Shown in pieces: positions 42,259 through 50,620 of a stretch of 64,000 nucleotides of DNA. Numbering within the stretch: position 1 is the stretch's first letter; the number at the start of each line of letters is the position of its first letter. The notes beneath the pieces are model-generated. The model saw nothing but the letters and a program-made list of their open reading frames with translations. It had not been told where the DNA came from and ran no database searches. The translations under genes and the position numbers were made by a program. The DNA comes from JAJYIV01 sp964499955 (GTDB taxonomy: Bacteria; Patescibacteriota; Patescibacteriia; UBA9934; GWF2-40-263): positions 1 to 64,000 of the forward strand of contig CAZCMI010000001.1 of assembly GCA_964499955.1 (NCBI GenBank), written 5' to 3'.

Positions 42259-43581
42259 ATGGGTGAGGTCAAACCCGGAATCGAGACGTTTGCCAAAATC
42301 AAGGTTGTTGGTTTGGGAGGAGGCGGCGGCTCGGCGGTCAACCGGATGATCAGCGACAATATCAAGGGGGTGGATTTCATCGTCGTGAACACGGATATTC
42401 AGGCGTTGAATCAGAATTTGGCTCCCACCAAAATCGCCATCGGCAAGACGGTTACCCGCGGCCTGGGCGCCGGCATGAACCCGGAGATCGGCGCGCGCGC
42501 CGCGGAGGAAAACCAAAACGAAATCCGCAACGCACTCAACGGCGCGGACATGGTCTTCCTCACCTGCGGGTTGGGCGGAGGTACGGGCACGGGTTCCATT
42601 CCGGAAGTGGCCAAGGTCGCCAAGGAACTGGGCGCGCTCACCGTGGCCGTGGTCACCAAGCCGTTCTCGTTCGAAGGCGCGCAGCGCCGCCGCATCGGGG
42701 ACGAGGGCTTCGACAAACTCAGCCAGTACGTGGATTCGGTCATCACGATTCCGAACGACCGGGTGCTGCAGATCATCGACAAGAAAACGTCCCTGGTGGA
42801 AGCGTTCCGCATCGTGGACGACGTCCTGCGGCAGGGGGTGCAGGGCATCGCTGAAATCATCACGGTGCCGTCGCTCATCAACGTGGACTTCGCCGACGTC
42901 CGCGCCATCATGGCGAACTCCGGGTCCGCGCTGATGGGTATCGGCAAGGCCTCCGGCGAAAACCGTGCCGTGGACGCCGCCAAGCAGGCCATCGCCTCGC
43001 CGCTGCTGGAACTGTCCATCGACGGCGCCAAGGGCATTCTCTTCACCATCACCGGCGGCAGCAGCCTGGGCATGCACGAAGTGTCCGAGGCCGCCAAGAT
43101 CATCACCAGTTCGGCCGACGAAGACGCCAAGGTCATCTTCGGCGCCAACATCGACGAAGACCTGAAGGACGAATTGCGCATCACGGTGGTGGCCACGGGC
43201 TTCGACAGCCGCGACCGCCGCATGTCCGCGCCGGGCGTGGTGGAATTGCCCGCCCAGGGCACGTGGGCCCCGTCGGCGTCCTCCTCGCCGTTCCTGCGCC
43301 CGCGCGAGGACGACAACCGGCCCACCGCGCGGAAAATCCCGTACCAACCGCCGTCCACGCCGCCGCGCGTGCCGCCGGAGGATTCCTACGCGCCGCCTGC
43401 CGCGCCCACGGCCCAGCCGCGCCCCCGGCTCATGCCCGAGGTGCGTCCGGAACCGTCGCAGCCGCAGCCGCCCGCTTCCCGGCCGACGGTCATGCGCCAG
43501 GCTCCGCCGGCGCCCTCCGCGCCCGCGTCGGAAGACGACGACATCGAGATCCCGGCCTTCATCCGCAAGAAGATGATGTAG
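42259..43581 (+). CDS. ftsZ: Cell division protein FtsZ
   Basis: A 440-residue tubulin-like GTPase forming the division ring. The N-terminal VVGLGGGGGSAVNRM, the tubulin signature GGGTGTGS (near residue 107) and the T7 loop region NVDFADVRAIM are intact. After the GTPase core (about 320 residues) comes a Pro-rich linker of about 100 residues and the conserved C-terminal peptide DDDIEIPAFIRKK, which binds FtsA. It is followed by its own terminator. Confidence 0.96.
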   Translation: MGEVKPGIETFAKIKVVGLGGGGGSAVNRMISDNIKGVDFIVVNTDIQALNQNLAPTKIAIGKTVTRGLGAGMNPEIGARAAEENQNEIRNALNGADMVFLTCGLGGGTGTGSIPEVAKVAKELGALTVAVVTKPFSFEGAQRRRIGDEGFDKLSQYVDSVITIPNDRVLQIIDKKTSLVEAFRIVDDVLRQGVQGIAEIITVPSLINVDFADVRAIMANSGSALMGIGKASGENRAVDAAKQAIASPLLELSIDGAKGILFTITGGSSLGMHEVSEAAKIITSSADEDAKVIFGANIDEDLKDELRITVVATGFDSRDRRMSAPGVVELPAQGTWAPSASSSPFLRPREDDNRPTARKIPYQPPSTPPRVPPEDSYAPPAAPTAQPRPRLMPEVRPEPSQPQPPASRPTVMRQAPPAPSAPASEDDDIEIPAFIRKKMM

Positions 43582-43605
43582 CGGGGTGGATACGACATGC
43601 AGACG

Positions 43606-43637
43606 CCGCGCCCTCACGGGCGCGGTTTTGTTTTTTG
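43606..43637 (+). terminator. Terminator after ftsZ
   Basis: CCGCGCCC/GGGCGCGG stem with a 4-nt loop, then TTTTGTTTTTT. Confidence 0.88.
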
Positions 43638-43640
43638 CGA

Positions 43641-43646
43641 TATACT
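43641..43646 (+). promoter_or_regulatory. -10 box of the HtrA-type protease gene
   Basis: TATACT, 22 nt before the ATG at 43669. Confidence 0.6.
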
Positions 43647-43668
43647 GCACGGGAAAATCGCGCGACCT

Positions 43669-44841
43669 ATGCCCACGTCTCCCTCTCCCGTTCCTCCGAA
43701 GAAACCCATGAACGCGGAAACGGTCTTGGTGGCAGCCATGGCGTTTTCCGCCTTGATCGGCGCCACGGCCGGCACCGTCGCTTCCGCCCTGGTGCTTGGC
43801 GCCTCGTCCGCCGGCGACCGGTTCGTCGCGGGCATTTCGTCTTCCGGCCGCGCCTTTTTGACGGCAGGTTCCGTGACGGCCGAAGAAGAAGCCACCTTGG
43901 CGGCGGTGGACGCCGTGCAGCGCGCCGTCGTGAGCATTTCGGTCAAGCGCCCGCGCCGCGACGCGCCGGACCAGTTCGTGGACGTCGGTGGCGGCACCGG
44001 CTTCTTCGTCACGCCGCGCGGCCACATCGTCACCAACCGGCACGTCATTTCCGATCCGCTCGCCGTCTACACCGTCCTGACCGACGACGGCGCGGAACTG
44101 CCGGTGGAGATCCTCGCCACCGATCCGTTCCTGGATATCGCCATCCTGCAGGTGGAAGGGGACGGGTACCCGACGGCCGTCCTGGGCGATTCCGAAGGCG
44201 TACGTATCGGCCAAACCGTACTGGCCGTGGGGAACACCCTTTCTTCGTTCCACAATACCGTCACGAAAGGCATTGTTTCTGGCCTGGACCGCCGCGTAAC
44301 GGGCAGCCGGCTGGCAGGCGACATCATCGAACAGGCCATCCAAACGGACGCGGCCATCAACCCCGGTAATTCCGGCGGGCCGTTGGTGAACCTGCTGGGA
44401 GAAGTGATCGGCGTGAACACGGCCATCAGTTTCGACGGACAGTCCGTGGGCTTCGCCATTCCCATCAACGAGATCAAGCGCGCCGTTACCGACGTGGAGC
44501 AATACGGCCGCATCGTGCGCCCGTGGATGGGCGTGCGCTACGTCATGCTGGATCCCGAGCTGGCCCGCGCCGAGGGGCTTTCCGTCACGCACGGGGCGCT
44601 AGTCGGCACCACGCAACCGGGCGCGCCGTCGGCCGTTACGCCCGATAGTCCGGCGGCCGCGGCCGGGTTGCGCGACGGGGACATCATCACGGCGGTGAAC
44701 GGGCAGACGCTCGGGGACGGCCGGTCCTTGGGCCGCGCCATTTCCGTGTTCGCCCCCGGCGACGTTGTGACGCTTTCCGTGGCGCGCGGGGAAGAGGAGA
44801 TAGAATTGCACGTCACGCTCGGTGAGTTTCCCGCGGAATAA
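43669..44841 (+). CDS. HtrA/DegP-type serine protease with PDZ domain
   Basis: A 390-residue membrane-anchored trypsin-like protease. After a cytoplasmic tail and one transmembrane segment (about 18-42) the protease domain carries all three catalytic residues: His in IVTNRHVI (near 125), Asp in FLDIAILQV (near 156) and Ser in NPGNSGGPLV (near 233). One C-terminal PDZ domain follows (about 300-385, AAAAGLRDGDIITAVNGQ). It would act outside the membrane on misfolded or regulatory substrates. Compare the degenerate copy at 52319. pyk follows by 19 nt. Confidence 0.92.
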   Translation: MPTSPSPVPPKKPMNAETVLVAAMAFSALIGATAGTVASALVLGASSAGDRFVAGISSSGRAFLTAGSVTAEEEATLAAVDAVQRAVVSISVKRPRRDAPDQFVDVGGGTGFFVTPRGHIVTNRHVISDPLAVYTVLTDDGAELPVEILATDPFLDIAILQVEGDGYPTAVLGDSEGVRIGQTVLAVGNTLSSFHNTVTKGIVSGLDRRVTGSRLAGDIIEQAIQTDAAINPGNSGGPLVNLLGEVIGVNTAISFDGQSVGFAIPINEIKRAVTDVEQYGRIVRPWMGVRYVMLDPELARAEGLSVTHGALVGTTQPGAPSAVTPDSPAAAAGLRDGDIITAVNGQTLGDGRSLGRAISVFAPGDVVTLSVARGEEEIELHVTLGEFPAE

Positions 44842-44860
44842 TTGAGCGGCTTCTTTCCCT

Positions 44861-46276
44861 ATGTCCTCCGCCAAGCGCACGAAAATCGTCTGCACCATCG
44901 GCCCGGCCAGCCGCAAGCCCGACGTGTTGTTCGCCTTGGTGCGCGCGGGCATGAACGTGGCGCGGTTGAATTTCTCGCACGGCACGCGCGCGGACCACGC
45001 GTTGTTGTACCGGGGCGTTCGTGCCGCGGCGCGCCGGGCGGGGGAACCCGTGGCCGTGCTGGCGGATTTGCAGGGGCCGAAAATCCGTCTGGGCGAATTG
45101 CCGGACACGGGCGTGGGGGTCAAAACGGGGGAAACAGTCACGTTCACCACGGCGCCGGGCGCGTTCCACAACGGCGCCATTCCGGTCGCGTACGCAAACC
45201 TGCACAAGGACGTAAAGCCCGGACACCGCATGTTGATTGAAGACGGGTTGTACGAGGCCGAGGTGCTGGCGGTGAAGGGAAGGCAGATCCGCGCGAAGAT
45301 GAAAAACGGCGGACGGCTGCTTTCCCACAAGGGCCTGAACTTTCCGGACTCGACCTTGCGCGTGCCCGCGCTGACGGCCAAGGACCGCGTGGACGCCGCC
45401 TTCGCCGCCAAGATGGGCGCGGACTGGGTGGCGCTGTCCTTCGTGACGTCGGCCGCGGACGTGCGGGCGCTCAAGCGCGTGTTGGCCAAGGCCGTGCCGC
45501 GCGGCACGCACGCTCCGCGCGTGATGGTCAAAATCGAAAAGCACGAGGCCGTGGACCGGTTCGAGGAAATTTTGGAAGCCGCCGACGGGGTGATGGTGGC
45601 CCGCGGCGACTTGGGCGTGGAGATTCCGCCCGAGGACGTGCCGATCCGCCAGAAAGCCATGATCGAATTGTGCCGACTGGCCGGCAAGCCGGTGGTGGTC
45701 GCCACGCAGATGTTGGATTCGATGATCCGCAACCCGCGCCCCACCCGCGCGGAAGTGTCCGACGTGGCCAACGCGGTCTTCGACCATGCGGACGCCACCA
45801 TGCTGTCCGGGGAAACCGCCACGGGTGCGTATCCCGTGGAAGCCGTTTCCATCATGGCGCGCATCATCCGCGAGGCCGAGGCTTCGCCCTACGACGACCT
45901 GCCCGCGCCCCCGCCCGCGTTGCCGGACGAACGGGCGGAGGTGGGCGCGGCGCGCGCCTTGCGCCAAATGGCCGCCGACGGGCACATCGACGGCGTGTTG
46001 GCCACCCTGGCCCTGGCACCCTGGTCCGAGACCCTGCACCGCTTCCATCCGGAGGTGCCGTTGTTCCTGGCCGCGCCGGATGCCGCCGTCGTGCGGCAGA
46101 ACAACGTGCGCTGGGGCGTGTCGCCGTTCCTGTTGAAAACCGCCGATCCCAAAACCTTCGTCCGCCGGGCCGTGGCCGCGTTGCGCAAGGCGGGGAAGGT
46201 GAAGGCCGGTATGCGCCTGGCCGCCGTGCTCGGCGCGGAACATGGCAAAGGGTTCGACTTGGTGGAGGTGAAATAA
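44861..46276 (+). CDS. pyk: Pyruvate kinase
   Basis: A 471-residue glycolytic enzyme converting phosphoenolpyruvate and ADP to pyruvate and ATP. Diagnostic segments are RTKIVCTIGPAS, GMNVARLNFSHG, LADLQGPKIRLGEL, MVKIEKHEAVDRFEEI (active-site Lys), DGVMVARGDLGVEIP and ATMLSGETATGAYPVEAV. The C-terminal allosteric domain is present. It is the only central-carbon gene in the window. Confidence 0.95.
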   Translation: MSSAKRTKIVCTIGPASRKPDVLFALVRAGMNVARLNFSHGTRADHALLYRGVRAAARRAGEPVAVLADLQGPKIRLGELPDTGVGVKTGETVTFTTAPGAFHNGAIPVAYANLHKDVKPGHRMLIEDGLYEAEVLAVKGRQIRAKMKNGGRLLSHKGLNFPDSTLRVPALTAKDRVDAAFAAKMGADWVALSFVTSAADVRALKRVLAKAVPRGTHAPRVMVKIEKHEAVDRFEEILEAADGVMVARGDLGVEIPPEDVPIRQKAMIELCRLAGKPVVVATQMLDSMIRNPRPTRAEVSDVANAVFDHADATMLSGETATGAYPVEAVSIMARIIREAEASPYDDLPAPPPALPDERAEVGAARALRQMAADGHIDGVLATLALAPWSETLHRFHPEVPLFLAAPDAAVVRQNNVRWGVSPFLLKTADPKTFVRRAVAALRKAGKVKAGMRLAAVLGAEHGKGFDLVEVK

Positions 46277-46293
46277 TCCGGCCGCGCATAAAG

Positions 46294-46322
46294 AAAATCC
46301 CCGATTGAGGTCGGGGATTTTC
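46294..46322. terminator. Terminator between pyk and tRNA-Asp (convergent)
   Basis: AAAATCCCCGA/TCGGGGATTTT stem with a 6-nt loop; symmetrical, directly at the tRNA 3' end. Confidence 0.85.
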
Positions 46323-46400
46323 TGGCGGACCGGACGGGATTCGAACCCGCGATCTTCTCCGTGACAGGGAGACGTGTTAACCGGGCTACACCACCGGTCC
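46323..46400 (-). tRNA. tRNA-Asp (GTC)
   Basis: 78 nt: acceptor GGACCGG/CCGGTCC, anticodon loop CTGTCAC, T arm GCGGG-TTCGAAT-CCCGT, G73 discriminator and encoded CCA, as expected for Asp. Confidence 0.93.
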
Positions 46401-46419
46401 GCGATGAATTGGTGGGCAG

Positions 46420-46448
46420 ATAGTAGCATGGGCCGCCGCGGCTGACAA
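46420..46448 (-). promoter_or_regulatory. Promoter of tRNA-Asp
   Basis: Minus-strand TTGTCA (46448-46443), 17-bp spacer, TACTAT (46425-46420), about 20 nt before the tRNA. Confidence 0.7.
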
Positions 46449-46462
46449 GGGTGCGGGTGGGG

Positions 46463-46494
46463 ACAAAAATCCCGCCCTTGCGGGGCGGGATTTC
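46463..46494 (-). terminator. Terminator of the infC-rpmI-rplT operon
   Basis: AAATCCCGCCC, short loop, GGGCGGGATTT directly after the rplT stop, with a TTTTT run on the minus strand. Confidence 0.8.
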
Positions 46495-46496
46495 CG

Positions 46497-46847
46497 TTAC
46501 TTGGAAGCGACCTTGGAGAGGACGGCTTCGAAGACGGCGGGGTGGTCCTTCGCGAGGAAGGAGAGCACTTTGCGGTCCAGCGCGACGTTCTTTTCCTTCA
46601 GGGCCGCGATGAAGCGGCTGTAGGAAATGCCGGCGGGGCGGACGGCCGCGTTGATGCGGACGGTCCACAGCTGGCGCATGGTGCGCTTTTTGCGGCGGCG
46701 GTCGATGTAGGCGTTCTTGCCGGCCTTCAGGGCGGCGGTGCGGGCAAGTTTGATCTTGGACTTGCGGCCCCACATCATCCCCTTGGTTTTCTTCAGCAGG
46801 TTGCGGCGGCGCTTGACGTGCTGTGTGCCGCGTTTCACGCGAGGCAT
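46497..46847 (-). CDS. rplT: 50S ribosomal protein bL20
   Basis: A 116-residue basic protein. The long N-terminal helix region (MPRVKRGTQHVKRRRNLLKK) and RRKKRTMRQLWTVRINAA plus GISYSRFIAALK are diagnostic. It binds 23S rRNA early in 50S assembly. Third gene of infC-rpmI-rplT. Confidence 0.95.
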   Translation of the reverse strand: MPRVKRGTQHVKRRRNLLKKTKGMMWGRKSKIKLARTAALKAGKNAYIDRRRKKRTMRQLWTVRINAAVRPAGISYSRFIAALKEKNVALDRKVLSFLAKDHPAVFEAVLSKVASK

Positions 46848-46874
46848 AGAGGAGGTTCGGAAACGGGGGATGAA

Positions 46875-47066
46875 TTAGACGGGGAGCAGCGTATCCACGG
46901 CCTTTTGGTAGGCGGCGGAGAGGCCCTGGTCCCGGCGCTTCTTGCGGGTGATCTTGCCGGCGGCGCGGGAGTTGAAATGGGCCTGGCCGGCGCGGCGCTT
47001 CATGACCTTGCCGGTTTTCGTCACGCGTACGCGCTTGGAAAAGGCCTTGTGGGTCTTCAATTTCAT
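46875..47066 (-). CDS. rpmI: 50S ribosomal protein bL35
   Basis: A 63-residue protein with the L35 pattern: MKLKTHKAFSKRVRVTKTGK, RRAGQAHFNSR, KKRRDQGLS. It sits 27 nt upstream of rplT. It falls in a stretch that otherwise looks short for a gene, but synteny and sequence are decisive. Confidence 0.94.
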   Translation of the reverse strand: MKLKTHKAFSKRVRVTKTGKVMKRRAGQAHFNSRAAGKITRKKRRDQGLSAAYQKAVDTLLPV

Positions 47067-47147
47067 ACGGGTTCTTTAGGAAGGAATGCCGGGAGTGTAT
47101 CGGAGCCGCCCCGGGCTGTCAAGGGAAAACCGTGTGGCCGGCGGGGC

Positions 47148-47699
47148 TTATTCCCGGGCCAAAATCGCCGTCATCCGGCCGTTTTGGTAGGTCACGGCCT
47201 GTTCGATACGCAGGGGATAATCCGCCCGCAGGGTTTCGATGAAGGTGTTGATGACCTCCTTGGCGCCGTCGCGGAAGGCCTTTTCCCGCCCGCGCAGGGG
47301 AAGTTCCAGCTTGACCTTGTCTCCGCGTTCGAAGAACTTCTTGGCCTGCTGATGGCGGGTTTCCAAGTCCCCCTGGCCGATGCGCAGGGAAAGGCGGATG
47401 CCCTTGATTTCCACTTCCGCCGACTGGGCCTTTTGTTTGCGGACCTCTTTTTCCTTTTGGTACTTGAACTGGCCGAAGTCCAGGATCCGGCACACGGGCG
47501 GGTCGGCCTTGGGGTTTACTTCCACCAGGTCCAGGCCCTTTTCCCGGGCGATCTCGATGGCCTTCGACGTGGGGAGCACGCCGAGCATTTCGTCCTTGTC
47601 GTCGATGACGCGGACTTCCGGAACGGTGATTTTCTCGTTCGCGTTAAAGACGGGAACGTCGAGCTTGGGTTTTTGATAGCGGTGGCGGTGAATGCGCAT
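47148..47699 (-). CDS. infC: Translation initiation factor IF-3
   Basis: A 183-residue protein. The N-terminal domain has FNANEKITVPEVRVIDDKDE then LGVLPTSKAIEIAREKGLDL; the linker is KYQKEKEVRKQK; the C-terminal domain follows with KGIRLSLRIGQGDLETR. The start is an ordinary ATG (47699, cctATG), not the rare AUU used in E. coli infC, so that autocontrol is not expected. IF-3 checks the start codon and initiator tRNA, which is relevant to the unusual start context in this genome. Confidence 0.95.
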   Translation of the reverse strand: MRIHRHRYQKPKLDVPVFNANEKITVPEVRVIDDKDEMLGVLPTSKAIEIAREKGLDLVEVNPKADPPVCRILDFGQFKYQKEKEVRKQKAQSAEVEIKGIRLSLRIGQGDLETRHQQAKKFFERGDKVKLELPLRGREKAFRDGAKEVINTFIETLRADYPLRIEQAVTYQNGRMTAILARE

Positions 47700-47715
47700 A
47701 GGGAAAACTGTGGGG

Positions 47716-47721
47716 AGGATA
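47716..47721 (-). promoter_or_regulatory. -10 box of infC-rpmI-rplT
   Basis: Minus-strand TATCCT, 16 nt before the infC ATG; leader under 10 nt. Confidence 0.5.
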
Positions 47722-47787
47722 GCGGAAAACCGGGCGGAAGGCAAGGGAGTGGCACGGGTGAACGTTTCCGCGTACACTTCATCGCAT

Positions 47788-48096
47788 ATGCATCCCGAAT
47801 CGGCATCGAAGGGCGTTCCCGCGTTGGAAGAAGAATACCGGCAGGCGCGGCGGCAGGCGCTGCGGTATCTGCGCAACGGCCTGTTGTTCCTGACCGTGTG
47901 TTTCGCCATTGGCGAGGCGCTGCAGTACGTGGAGGTTCCCTTTAAGCGGTTGTTGGTGGAAGGGGCGTCCATTGCGGGTTGGGTCGCGCTGTGGCGGCCG
48001 ATGGAAATGTTCCTGTACGACCTGCCGGACCTGCGCAAGCGCAAGCGCGCGGCCCGCCGCGACGCGCAGGCGGTTGCGGAACCAGGTGCCGCGTAG
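47788..48096 (+). CDS. Small membrane protein of unknown function
   Basis: A 102-residue protein with a charged N-terminus, two hydrophobic segments (RNGLLFLTVCFAIGEAL and ASIAGWVALWRPMEMFLYD) and an Arg/Ala-rich tail. The conserved-looking WRPMEMFLYDLPDLRKRKR end suggests a family of small membrane proteins with a cytoplasmic basic tail, but I cannot name it. Start at 47788 has catATG context. It lies between divergent infC and convergent ssrA. Confidence 0.6.
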   Translation: MHPESASKGVPALEEEYRQARRQALRYLRNGLLFLTVCFAIGEALQYVEVPFKRLLVEGASIAGWVALWRPMEMFLYDLPDLRKRKRAARRDAQAVAEPGAA

Positions 48097-48099
48097 AAC

Positions 48100-48160
48100 G
48101 AAAAATCCCCCGCGCATCCGACCCAGCCGTGAGGCAGGGGCGCATGCCAGGGGATTTTTT
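48100..48160. terminator. Terminator shared by the small membrane protein gene and ssrA
   Basis: AAAAATCCCC and GGGGATTTTTT form the outer stem; an inner GC-rich region (GCGCAT/ATGCGC-like) extends it. It lies directly at the tmRNA 3' end. Confidence 0.7.
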
Positions 48161-48162
48161 CT

Positions 48163-48601
48163 TGGTGGAGCTGGGGGGAGTTGAACCCCCGTCCGACGGC
48201 CCTTCCCAAACGGTTCTCCAAGCTCAGTCCCGCCTGATACCTGACGTCGGTGAAGACGGGACCAAACCCGCCGCCAGGTGTTGACCGCCAAGGTCGTTCC
48301 GCGCGATCAACGGTTCGCGGAACCTAGCCGGAAATATATGGCGCCCGACCCTCCCGTATCCGGCGGCGGGAGGCGGACGGGTGGTCCTGCGATGAGGACA
48401 CCGAACCGGCGATGCCGGACGGTCCGCCCTTAGGCGGCGACCAATGCGAGGTTGGAAACGCGCGGCGCCGAAGCGATCGCGTTCTTGACCTTCGAGAAGA
48501 CGTTGGCAGTTGGGTTCTCTGCGCCAAGGATTTGCGAGGACTGGCGCGCCCTCGGCTTGCTGCGTTGGGTTGAAACCGGCGTCAAAGCCAGGGACAGCCC
48601 C
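48163..48601 (-). ncRNA. ssrA: tmRNA
   Basis: 439 nt. The tRNA-like ends pair as GGGGCTG/CAGCTCC and include the G3-U70 alanine identity pair; the T arm is GGGGG-TTCAACT-CCCCC, followed by ACCA. The tag reading frame starts at a GCA resume codon (48522) with AENPTANV, ends NLALVAA and stops at TAA (48432-48430), 30 codons, long compared with the usual 8-15. The tag end fits ClpXP-type recognition. The 5' end directly abuts the smpB stop codon. Confidence 0.95.
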
Positions 48602-49042
48602 TTATGTGTGTTCCCGGTCTTCCCGGGCGGCCTGGCGGCGCTTGATCGTTTCGCGCTTTTCGTACGCCCGTTTGCCGCGGGCCAGCGCGAAGGACAGCTT
48701 CACCAAACCGCGCTGAACATACAACGAAATCGGCACCAATGTCAATCCGGTACCGTGCGTTTTTCCCAGCAGCCGGTCGAGTTCCCGGCGCGTCACCAGC
48801 ACCTTGCGGAGGCGCTGCGGCTGGTAGTCGGGCTGCGGACCCGCCGGGGCGTAGCGGGCGATCTGCGCGTTGTTCAACCACAGCTCCCCGCCGCGCACGA
48901 ACAGGAACGCCCCGTTGAGCTGCGCGCGTCCCGCCTTGGCCGCCTTCACCTCGGGGCCGGTCAGCACCAACCCGCCTTCGAATTTCTCGAGGAATTCGTA
49001 GTCGTGGCGGGCGCGGCGGTTTTCGGCGAGGGGTTTTCCCAT
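48602..49042 (-). CDS. smpB: SsrA-binding protein SmpB
   Basis: A 146-residue partner of tmRNA in ribosome rescue. Seen are ENRRARHDYEFLEKFEGGLV, TGPEVKAAKAGRAQLNGAF, VLVTRRELDRLLG and the basic C-terminal tail that mimics the anticodon arm. The ATG at 49042 is fixed by a TATACT box 7 nt upstream, which makes the message leaderless. The TAA stop is followed without a gap by the first base of tmRNA, so both must be on one transcript. Confidence 0.95.
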   Translation of the reverse strand: MGKPLAENRRARHDYEFLEKFEGGLVLTGPEVKAAKAGRAQLNGAFLFVRGGELWLNNAQIARYAPAGPQPDYQPQRLRKVLVTRRELDRLLGKTHGTGLTLVPISLYVQRGLVKLSFALARGKRAYEKRETIKRRQAAREDREHT

Positions 49043-49049
49043 GCCGCCG

Positions 49050-49055
49050 AGTATA
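49050..49055 (-). promoter_or_regulatory. -10 box of smpB-ssrA, leaderless spacing
   Basis: Minus-strand TATACT followed by exactly 7 nt and then the ATG, so the transcript should start at the A of the start codon. Confidence 0.65.
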
Positions 49056-49137
49056 CGGGCGCCGGGCAGCGGACGCAACGCGCCGGCAACAGACGCGCGG
49101 CGTGCGCCAGCGGGGAAGAACGCGCAGCGAAATATGG

Positions 49138-49143
49138 TATGAT
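49138..49143 (+). promoter_or_regulatory. -10 box of the AI-2E family gene
   Basis: TATGAT, 18 nt before the ATG at 49162. Confidence 0.5.
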
Positions 49144-49161
49144 GAACGAAACATCCCGCCT

Positions 49162-50205
49162 ATGTCCTTGCCGTTCCCGGACGACCGTCCGCGCGTTATC
49201 TCGATTTCCACGTCCACCTTCGCCAAAGGCGTGCTTATCGCCCTCGGATTGTGGTTCTTGTGGTTCGTGCGTGACATCGTCGCCATCGTGTTCGTGGCCG
49301 TGCTGCTGGCGGCCCTCATCGATCCGTTCGCCGATTTCTTCGCCCGCCACCGCCTGCCGCGTTCCGTGGCCGTGTTGCTCGTGTATTTGCTGCTGGCGGG
49401 GTTGCTGGCCGCCGTCATCTTCTTGCTCGTGCCGATTGTCACGGTGGAACTCGCCCAATTGGTCACGGCTATTCCCAACAGTCCGTTGCTGGATTATTTC
49501 GGCCAGTTCCAGGCGTTCACCACGGAATACGGATTGGAAGAAAACGTCCGCGCCGCCCTGCAGTCGCTGCAGGCGGGAATTACGAATTCATTCACGTCCA
49601 TTTTCTCCACCATCGGGGGCGTGTTGGCCGCGGTGGCCGCCGCCCTCGTCATGCTCGTGCTCACCTTCTACATGGTGGTGGAAGAAGAAGCCGCCAAGCG
49701 CGTGTTCAAACACCTGGCGCCCGAGGAATACCAGCCGTTTCTGTCCCGCCTGTTGAGCCGCATGCAAAAGAAGGTCGGGTCGTGGCTGCGCGGCCAAATG
49801 CTGTTGGGGCTGGTGGTGGGCATGGTCGCCTATCTCGGCCTGCTCCTGTTGGACGTGCGGTACGCGCTCATCCTCGCCTTGATCGCCGGCTTGTTCGAAA
49901 TGCTGCCGTACATCGGTCCCGTGCTGTCCGTGATGCCGGCCGTGCTGGTGGCCTTCGGGCAGTCGCCGGGCAAGGCCCTGGCGGTGGTTGCCCTGTACGT
50001 CGTCATTCAGCAACTGGAGAACAGCGTGCTGACGCCCAAGATCATGCAGAAGACCACGGGGTTGAATCCGGTGGTGTCCATCGTCGTGCTGTTGATCGGC
50101 GTGAAGGTCGGCGGGTTCATCGGGGCGTTGTTGGCCATTCCAGTGGCCACCATGATTTCCGTCGTTTTGAGCGAACTTCTTAACCGCGAGCCGCTTGAGG
50201 CCTAG
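49162..50205 (+). CDS. AI-2E family transporter (PerM/YdiK type)
   Basis: A 347-residue polytopic membrane protein with seven or eight helices. Family segments are VAVLLAALIDPFADFFAR near the N-terminus and LALIAGLFEMLPYIGPVLS and LENSVLTPKIMQKTTGLNP in the C-terminal half. Members were linked to autoinducer-2 export or Na+/H+ exchange; the real substrate is uncertain. It heads a run of five closely spaced membrane-protein genes. Confidence 0.85.
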   Translation: MSLPFPDDRPRVISISTSTFAKGVLIALGLWFLWFVRDIVAIVFVAVLLAALIDPFADFFARHRLPRSVAVLLVYLLLAGLLAAVIFLLVPIVTVELAQLVTAIPNSPLLDYFGQFQAFTTEYGLEENVRAALQSLQAGITNSFTSIFSTIGGVLAAVAAALVMLVLTFYMVVEEEAAKRVFKHLAPEEYQPFLSRLLSRMQKKVGSWLRGQMLLGLVVGMVAYLGLLLLDVRYALILALIAGLFEMLPYIGPVLSVMPAVLVAFGQSPGKALAVVALYVVIQQLENSVLTPKIMQKTTGLNPVVSIVVLLIGVKVGGFIGALLAIPVATMISVVLSELLNREPLEA

Positions 50206-50219
50206 CGCTTATTTTTCCT

Positions 50220-50609
50220 ATGTCCTTCCACCGGCACCCCTCGTTTTTCCCCGTCGTGCTCGTCTTGCTCACCGTGTTGCTCGGCGGGTTCATGGTTTAC
50301 ACGTTCCGCGGCCGTTCCGCGCCGCCGCCGGAAGAGCCGGTGGTGAGCCAAGAGGATTATCGCGCCGACGTCCGCGCGGCCTTGGCGCCGGTCATCGTGC
50401 CGGACGGGTCGGACCGCGCCGGGAACGTGAACCGTGCCATTGCGGATTTGCTCGCCCTGCGCGTGCCGGGGGCCGATACGGACGCCCATTTGGAATTCGT
50501 CAGCAGCTTGTACCGCATGCGCGAGGGGCTGGACGGCGACCCGGACGCCCTGCGCGAGGGGCAGGTCCGGTTTGACGCGGCAGTGGACGCCCATCCGTGG
50601 GTGCGGTAA
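50220..50609 (+). CDS. Single-pass membrane protein of unknown function
   Basis: A 129-residue protein with one N-terminal transmembrane helix (FFPVVLVLLTVLLGGFMVYTF), a short Pro-rich linker (SAPPPEEPVV) and an extracytoplasmic helical domain of about 80 residues (EDYRADVRAALAPVIVP, LLALRVPGADTDAHLEFVSS). I do not recognise a family. Start context cctATG; 14 nt after the AI-2E gene and 11 nt before the next. Confidence 0.6.
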   Translation: MSFHRHPSFFPVVLVLLTVLLGGFMVYTFRGRSAPPPEEPVVSQEDYRADVRAALAPVIVPDGSDRAGNVNRAIADLLALRVPGADTDAHLEFVSSLYRMREGLDGDPDALREGQVRFDAAVDAHPWVR

Positions 50610-50620
50610 ACAGGTCGCGT

